In this document: piece by piece, positions 1-64,000 of the stretch
Layout: each line of letters opens with the position of its first letter
Numbering within the stretch: the stretch's first letter is position 1
NCBI GenBank assembly: GCA_026874595.1
Contig: CM049307.1
Location: 8,643,579 to 8,707,578 of the forward strand
Source: Sipunculus nudus
Lineage: Eukaryota; Annelida; Sipuncula; Golfingiida; Sipunculidae
Direction of reading: 5' to 3'
Length of the DNA stretch: 64,000 nucleotides
Translations under genes and position numbers: made by a program
The notes under the pieces: model-generated
The model's database searches: none
What the model saw: only the letters and a program-made list of their open reading frames with translations
Told to the model about the DNA's origin: nothing

Positions 1-298
1 CTCGTTCACAAGACAGGTGTCACCACCTAGAGTGACTTTTGCACAGTGTGTGACTTTTGTGCCTGCTTATTTCTATAGAGGAATTTGATATATCATTCTA
101 AAATTGGGCATATTTATACCTGTCGAATAGCTTTGTTGTATACAAGACTGGTGTTGCCACCTACAATAATTTTTGCACAGTGTGTGTCCCTGCTTATTTC
201 TCAGGAGGGGTTTGATATATCAGTCTGAACTTGGGCATATGTATATATCTCTGATAGCTTCGTTGTATACAAGACTGGTGGTGCCAGCTACAATCATT
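1..298 (+). repeat. Degenerate core-repeat segment (GTGGCGCC type)
   Basis: Two diverged core units (tracts such as ACAAGACAGGTG and TTTGCACAGTGTGTG). The same segment recurs at about 15900-16196. Here family II starts at the point where family III starts in the other copy. Confidence 0.6.
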
Positions 299-301
299 TT
301 T

Positions 302-1122
302 AGCTCAGCTGTCTGTAAGTCAACTGAGGTATAGGAATGGCGCTTTGTCTGTTGTCCATACAGATATCCGGCCATCCATTAGCAGGGCACAAATCGTAGC
401 AGCTGGTCCTAGAAACTTCTAAGTGATAATCCAGGGAGGTCAATAAAAAATCTCCTTGGAAACCTGAAATTAGGTCACTGCGACCTATATCCTTTGAGCT
501 ACGGGGCTTGAAAGTACTCCCCCCCCCCCCCCCCCAGAATAGTAAGAAATTTGATACAAAACCTCCAATATCTTGATAATTAATGCATGGTTTGTCATGA
601 ATCTTGCCTTGAATATTGACCATGACTAGTTTTGTCAGTTCTTGAAACATGGTGGCGCCACCTGTATTTTTTTTTATTTTAACGCATATTTTTCTGTTTA
701 TTTACTAAAAATAAACTGGCTTCAAACTTGATTTTATAATGACCAACCACATTAGTAAATTCATTTTAATTTCCAGGGTCCAGTGATCTAAGTTGAAGGT
801 CACAGGAGCCACATCTTTAAAAAGATTGTGGATGCACTGTAAATCAAACTTTTCATCCTGAACTTTCCAACATTCACACATGGCTTACTTGCCTAAAGTG
901 AGGAAACCTGTAGAATTTGAGGTTATCTGGTCAGAGGTCAAGGTCACTTTTTAGAAGATTGTTACAATAATCCTAATGCTGCAAGTTCAAGGGTATTAAG
1001 TTCTAAGATTTTTTGGTCACAAGGTCATTGGTTAAGGTCACAGGCCTGTCATTCTGAAAAATTTCTTTAAAAATATCCTTATAGACAAATTCAGCTGAGC
1101 GTTGAGACCCATGGGTCCCTTG
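302..1122 (+). mobile_element. Family II Helentron/HINE-like element, short copy
   Basis: It starts AGCTCAGCTG and ends TCAGCTGAGC, then the hairpin-like ACCCATGGGT, then CCCTTG before TT. The 5' arm and the 3' subterminal arm are inverted copies. The interior carries one 'GGACCTAGAA...CTCCTTGGAAACC' core (compare 52108-54505) plus AGGTCA-rich sequence. The 5' and 3' termini are both present; there is no coding capacity. Confidence 0.6.
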
Positions 1123-1127
1123 TTGTG

Positions 1128-1301
1128 TTGTGTCCACCCATGCCAGAATTTCAGCAGTGATGTTTGTGTAATTGTTTCATATTCAAAATGTTTAGTACCT
1201 GCATTGTTCATATACATGTGAATTAGTGGTCTAGCTTTGAAGCATTATACCTGGTGTATTTCCCAACGCACAGGTTCGCATTAGGCCTGTAGGCCTTGTT
1301 T
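1128..1301 (+). mobile_element. Family IV element, 3' end fragment
   Basis: It ends CACAGGTTCG, the AGGCCTGTAGGCCT hairpin, then TGTT, identical to the 3' ends at 10583-10611 and 18058-18090. The upstream limit is uncertain. Confidence 0.5.
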
Positions 1302-4300
1302 CTGTTAACACCGAAAATTTAAAACCAGTTGATCAAAAACTGTAGATTTTATTCAAGTTTACAAGCACCATGTAACATTGTTTACATCAAGCTAGTGTTA
1401 TGCAGTTTGCGAGAGGTCAGCTCCCCAGCTTCAGCTCTCAGTTCCTAAAATTTGGCATACAATTTGATGTCTCCAAAATCCCCTACCATGCCAAGAATTT
1501 GGTCACTAGGACTTAATACCTTTGAGATATTAATGAAAAACTTCATTTTTCCATTAAAAACCCATAGTTACACTTCAAGACTGCCTAATATCAAAACCAC
1601 TGATCTGACTTTAATCATATATAATATACATATTTTTCTATACATTCTCTATGCACATGCCAGAAATGATGTCAGTATTGCATAATTGTTTTAAGTTATG
1701 GGCCCAAACAATGCACTTTGTAAAAAATCAAGAAATATATTTACTCCCTTAACAAGAGGATTGCTGAAGCTAGAGATTTTTTGTCAGGGATGTAACATTA
1801 TTTTATCAAGATTCAATTGAATACTCAAAATTAGTTCTGAATTTTTCAAATTTTATTAGTTATTAGTATAAATATAAAAGTAGTACCTTAAATTTTGCCA
1901 AACTTTGACCATGGCACGTTTGTTTCCTGTGAGCACTGTTGATATAATTTTCATATCATGCACACATAAGGATTTCAGCTTTTTAGTTTAGAAAGCTGAA
2001 AGAAATTTGCCGAAAATTGTAGCTTTTATTAATGTTTTATGAGACCATGTCAGACCTTAGCTCTCCCCCGCCCCTCTAGAGTCACATGTATGATGACCTT
2101 GTTGACCTTTCATCAAATTATGCACGCTTGACGCGAGGCATACAATGGGGCAGCCAGGCAGCTTATGGCCAGCCACAGTTGATCCAGGTGTCCAACCCAA
2201 CTCATCTAGTAGCTTAACTAACAACATAGCAATAAACAAATTAATAATTTTTTATTGGTTTTTAATAACAAATTTAAAAAAAATGGAAAAGGAATTTGTT
2301 AGTTGATAATAACAGGAAATTAACTTGCAGTTACTGATGATATAAGAATCTTCTATCGATTGATAGAATGTCATGGACCCAAATAACACCATGCAGTCAC
2401 CTATGGTATTTTTCAGGTCAATTTTAATCATAAAAAAATAAATCATATTATTCATTAATAATCATTAGGGATCATATGAAGGAAATTAATGATAGACAAA
2501 GATGCAGTTGATAATATTAATCTAGATTCTTGCTGTGTCTAGTGTGTACATTGATGTGAAATTAGTCCAAAATGAATATATTACATTCATTTTTTTTAAA
2601 TATGAATAAAAGCCATAAAACCAGGTACTTATGATCATTATTTAAATGTGTGAATTTTGTATATTCTGGATTCTCAACATTATTGTTTGGTGAAAACTGA
2701 ATAAATACCAGACATGGGGCGAATGCTTTGCAAATGTATTTGAATACGAATATGAATATGTACTCCATTATAAAATTTCTTGCATAAGAATGGGAATTCA
2801 GGTAAAAATGAAAGTATATGAATACCAGTGCAAATACTTTCAAAATGTATTCATGAATGCATTAATGAATATATTTTTTGATATTATTTTAATAATCATT
2901 TCAGTTGTATTTTATTTTAAAAAATCATATGATTCTCTTATTATTTTTAATAAAAATTTTATTTGGGACAATTTGTAATTATTTTTAATAAATAGTTAAA
3001 CTCTTATATTATATATTCTGCTTATAAGTTATATGGCCAAGTCAAAATCTGTGTGACAATAGCACTCCATTTGTTAATAAAATAAATGAAGTCAATCCTC
3101 TTCCCTGTCTCCAAAGATACTATCAAAATCATACATAAGCTAATCACCCACAACTCATAATACAGCTTATATTTATTTCCACACAAAACAAGCATGTGCT
3201 TCATTTCTAAATCATATTTTTATGCCCCAGCCACAAAGTGGCCGGGGCATATAGTTTTACCCATGTCCATCATTCCGTTCTTCCGTCCTTCCGTCATTCC
3301 GAAATCAAACAATTATACGGACCTCTTTTCGCAATGCCTGCAGATATTGGCCTGATTTTTGGTGTGTGGGCAGATATAGACCAGTTACAGATCGAATTCG
3401 CGTTTCGTCCCGGTTGACCTATTTTTGAGCGTTTTACCGCTCCTAAACTTAAAAAATTTCATGAAAAATAGAAATTTCATGACAAATACACATGTACGGA
3501 CTTTTTTTGCAGTGCCTGCAGATATTGGCCTGCTTTTTTGTGGGTAGGCAGATAATGACCAGTTACAGATCGAGTTCGCGTTTTGTCCCAGTTGACCTAC
3601 TTTTGACTGTTTTACGGCTCCTAAACTTAGAAAATTTCATGAAAAATAGAAATTTTCATGACCAATGTACAGATGTACAGACTTTTTTTCGCAATGCCAG
3701 CAGATATTGGCCTGATTTTTTGTGTGTGAGCAGATAATGACCAGTTACAGATCGAGTTCACGTTTCGTCCCAGTTGACCTACTTTTGAACGTTTTACTCC
3801 TCCTTAACTTAGAAAATTTCATGAAAAATAGAAATATTCATGAGAGATACACATGTACGGATTTTTTTTCGCAGTGCCTGCAGATATGGGCCTGATTTTT
3901 GGTGTGTGGGCAGAAATAGACCAGTTACAGATCAAGTTCGCGTTTCGTCCTGGTTGACCTACTTTTGACCGTTTAACGGCTCCTGAACATAGAAAATTTC
4001 ATGAAAAATATGAAATTTCATGACAAATACACATGTACAGACATTTTTTCTTCAGTGCCTGCAGATACCACCCTGATTTTTTATGTGTGGGTAGATAATG
4101 ACAGTTACAGATTGAGTTCGCGTTTCATCCTGGTTGACCTACTTTTGATTGTTTTACGGCTCCTAAAAATAAAAAATTTCATGAAAGACAGAAATTTTTA
4201 TGGAAAATGCACATGTATGGACTTTTTTTTCACAATGCCTGCATATACTGGCATGATTTTTGGTGTGTTGCTTGATAATGACCCGTTACAGACCGAGTTT

Positions 4301-4474
4301 GCATTTTGCCCTTGTTGACCTACTTTTGATCATACGACACCTCCTGAACTTAAAAAAGTTTTCAAAATTTTACAAATGTTTCTAATTTGCCCCAGGCGGG
4401 GGCATTCGTGTCGTTCCGACACATCTAGTTTTATCATATATAACAGCTGAGCGCTGTGAACCATGGGTCCCTTG
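1302..4474 (+). mobile_element. Family II element, 5'-truncated, carrying a nested family I element
   Basis: 1302-3220 closely parallels about 42180-44080 of the copy at 40640-44127, and the 3' terminus (CAGCTGAGCGC, CCATGG palindrome, CCCTTG) is at 4443-4474. A family I element interrupts it at 3221-4428. The 5' arm is missing. The copies differ by scattered substitutions and small indels. Confidence 0.65.
3221..4428 (+). mobile_element. Family I Helentron/HINE-like element
   Basis: The 5' hairpin is TATGCCCC(A)GCCAC aaa GTGGC(C)GGGGCATA. Six core units of about 181 bp follow, each with 'CCTGCAGATA' and 'GTTGACCTACTTTTGA'. The 3' end is GGGGGCAT (inverted copy of the 5' arm), hairpin GTGTCGttcCGACAC, then ATCTAG before TTTT. 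There is no ORF of note. It sits inside a family II copy at a T-run, and the uninterrupted counterpart is at 44076-44100. Confidence 0.7.
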
Positions 4475-4481
4475 TTTTTTG

Positions 4482-4678
4482 TTAGCCTGCAGATTTATGC
4501 CTAATTTTTGTTGTGTGGCAGCAAAATGACCACTTTCACATCGAGTTCATGTTTTGTCCCGGTTGACATACTTTTGACCGTATGACAGCTCCTGAACATA
4601 GAAAACCTTTCAAACTTTAACAAATATTTCTAATTTGCTCCAGGCGGTGGCATTCGTGTCATTCTGAACACATCTAGT
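4482..4678 (+). mobile_element. Family I element, 3' fragment
   Basis: One diverged core unit plus the terminal GGTGGCATTCGTGTC and ACATCTAG. It lies directly after the 3' end of the family II copy. The 3' hairpin is imperfect here. Confidence 0.55.
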
Positions 4679-5280
4679 TATGATGTGACATTGATTGTTT
4701 ATTTTGGAGTAAACGTTATGCAAAACATTAAATGATAATAAACATCAGCATATCACCGGTTCTTGCATTGGGACAGGTTGGTGTTATTTGGGCTTAGTTG
4801 CCAAGGACAATTTTTGCGTTGGCCAAATTCACTAGCTGGCATAGTCTCCAATAGATGGTGCTGCAATAAACATTCCACACAATTTCACAAACAAATTCAA
4901 ATTCCTCAGCATTTATTCGAAAAATATGGTAAATGATCCCCCTCAGGACTAACTTGGCATCATTCCACAGAAGTTCAAGAGCATAAAGATGGACATTTGG
5001 GAAGAATGGCAACAGAGGTGTTGCCAGAACTTTTTTTTGTGCCACCATTAATAGATGTGTATTTATATTAGATTATGCTTTCAGGAGAAATGTTGATATT
5101 GATTTCGAACATGAGATCAAATATCAGTATAATGTCAGTTTTTTCTAAATAAATATGTTTGGACACATTGTACCAAATTTTTTATAGTAACATCAGTATA
5201 TCAGTAACACCATCGCTACTTTTCACGTTCTATTTAAATTGACCATTTCTTATACACATGTGACTTTGTAAATATAACAG
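4679..5280. other. Intergenic or intronic sequence, no feature recognised
   Basis: AT-rich sequence upstream of the first visible exon. I found no splice-bounded coding segment, RNA gene or clear repeat. Confidence 0.5.
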
Positions 5281-63585
<58,305 letters not shown>

Positions 63586-64000
63586 GCACAAAAAAATATA
63601 CCAAGCTACAGAAGTATAAGTGCAGAATATAAGTGACCCACCTCAGGAAGACTACTGTTTATGTATCTCCCTTAGAGATAAATCAGGTGATGCAAAATAT
63701 GGACGTTTGCGTGGATGTTCTAAGAAGTAAGGATACTTCCTTCATCAGCTGTAACATGATGTTGTGTGCAGCCATCTTACTTAAAGCCTGATACCACAGC
63801 TAAATATGGCTCTGCAGAAAGGTCCCTCACAGCCCCCCCCCCCCCCCCCTATTACACACACACATTCAGCCAATCCTTGTTTAAAAAAGGTGCTGGGTCA
63901 GTTTGGAAAGCCTCGCAAATTTTCAGTAAAAGAATGCCAGCCATATTTAGCTGTCAAAACAACTGCAGGCCCAGCTGCACCAGAAGGCTGACACTTGCCC
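63586..64000 (+). other. Start of phospho-lyase 3' UTR
   Basis: Sequence after the stop, running to the window edge. I see no AATAAA poly(A) signal, so the UTR or its end probably lies beyond 64000. It holds a C-tract (about 63831-63850), a short CA run and a 16-bp perfect inverted repeat (63796-63811 and 63939-63954). Confidence 0.6.
63796..63954. repeat. 159-bp segment bounded by 16-bp inverted repeats (MITE-like or mRNA hairpin)
   Basis: ACAGCTAAATATGGCT at 63796-63811 is the exact reverse complement of AGCCATATTTAGCTGT at 63939-63954. The interval contains the poly-C tract. It could be a small MITE in the 3' UTR or simply a hairpin-forming segment. No target-site duplication is obvious. 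Confidence 0.6.

Noticed and set aside
520-535. Poly-C tracts (also near 14808, 21900, 25357, 45670, 48378, 48949, 54016, 63835) as functional i-motif elements
   Set aside because: They are simple homopolymers of the kind common in repeats; several fall at different places in related copies and show no conserved position.

Overview
The window is animal nuclear DNA, AT-rich and intron-dominated. The likely source is a bivalve mollusc. I infer this from the many non-autonomous elements that have a 5' hairpin, tandem core repeats and a 3' hairpin ending in CTAG or CTTG before T; this is the layout of Helentron/HINE and bivalve 'pearl' elements. The species cannot be fixed from sequence alone.

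One host gene is visible, on the + strand: a class-III PLP-dependent enzyme of the ethanolamine-phosphate / 5-phosphohydroxylysine phospho-lyase family (ETNPPL/PHYKPL, formerly AGXT2L). Ten exons lie at 5630-5789, 6097-6171, 20740-20830, 22184-22297, 44752-44834, 48776-48870, 49226-49338, 49895-50049, 56121-56210 and 63270-63585. They join in one open frame of 429 codons plus stop, with GT-AG introns. The N-terminal exon or exons (roughly 60 residues by comparison with the vertebrate protein) should lie upstream of the window. Coding exons make up about 2% of the window.

Nearly everything else is intronic repeat. I recognise six element families (I-VI, my own labels), each with a short 5' arm that is repeated inverted near the 3' end. 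Family I is at 3221-4428 and 50404-52102. Family II is at 302-1122, 1302-4474, 23847-27055, 40640-44127 and 52108-55858. Family III is at about 7990-10440, 16197-17912 and 54506-55676. Family IV is at 7056-10611 plus fragments. Family V forms a composite at 30172-39621. Family VI is at 46108-48432 plus fragments. They nest inside one another, and all copies I can orient lie in the same direction as the gene. One family I insertion has a paralogous empty site inside this window. A 5'-truncated LINE with a 13-bp target-site duplication (41148-42052, minus strand) is inserted in a family II copy.

Tandem arrays include minisatellites of 49, 73, 28 and 37 bp and a 4.9-kb, 29-bp satellite of about 169 monomers (57430-62327) in the last intron. 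The satellite has higher-order structure, and nearly every monomer carries a perfect RBPJ/Su(H)-type TTCCCACA. Family V carries a dozen CTCF-like motifs, and families V and VI carry dense AGGTCA nuclear-receptor half-site repeats. These regulatory readings come from motif matches only.
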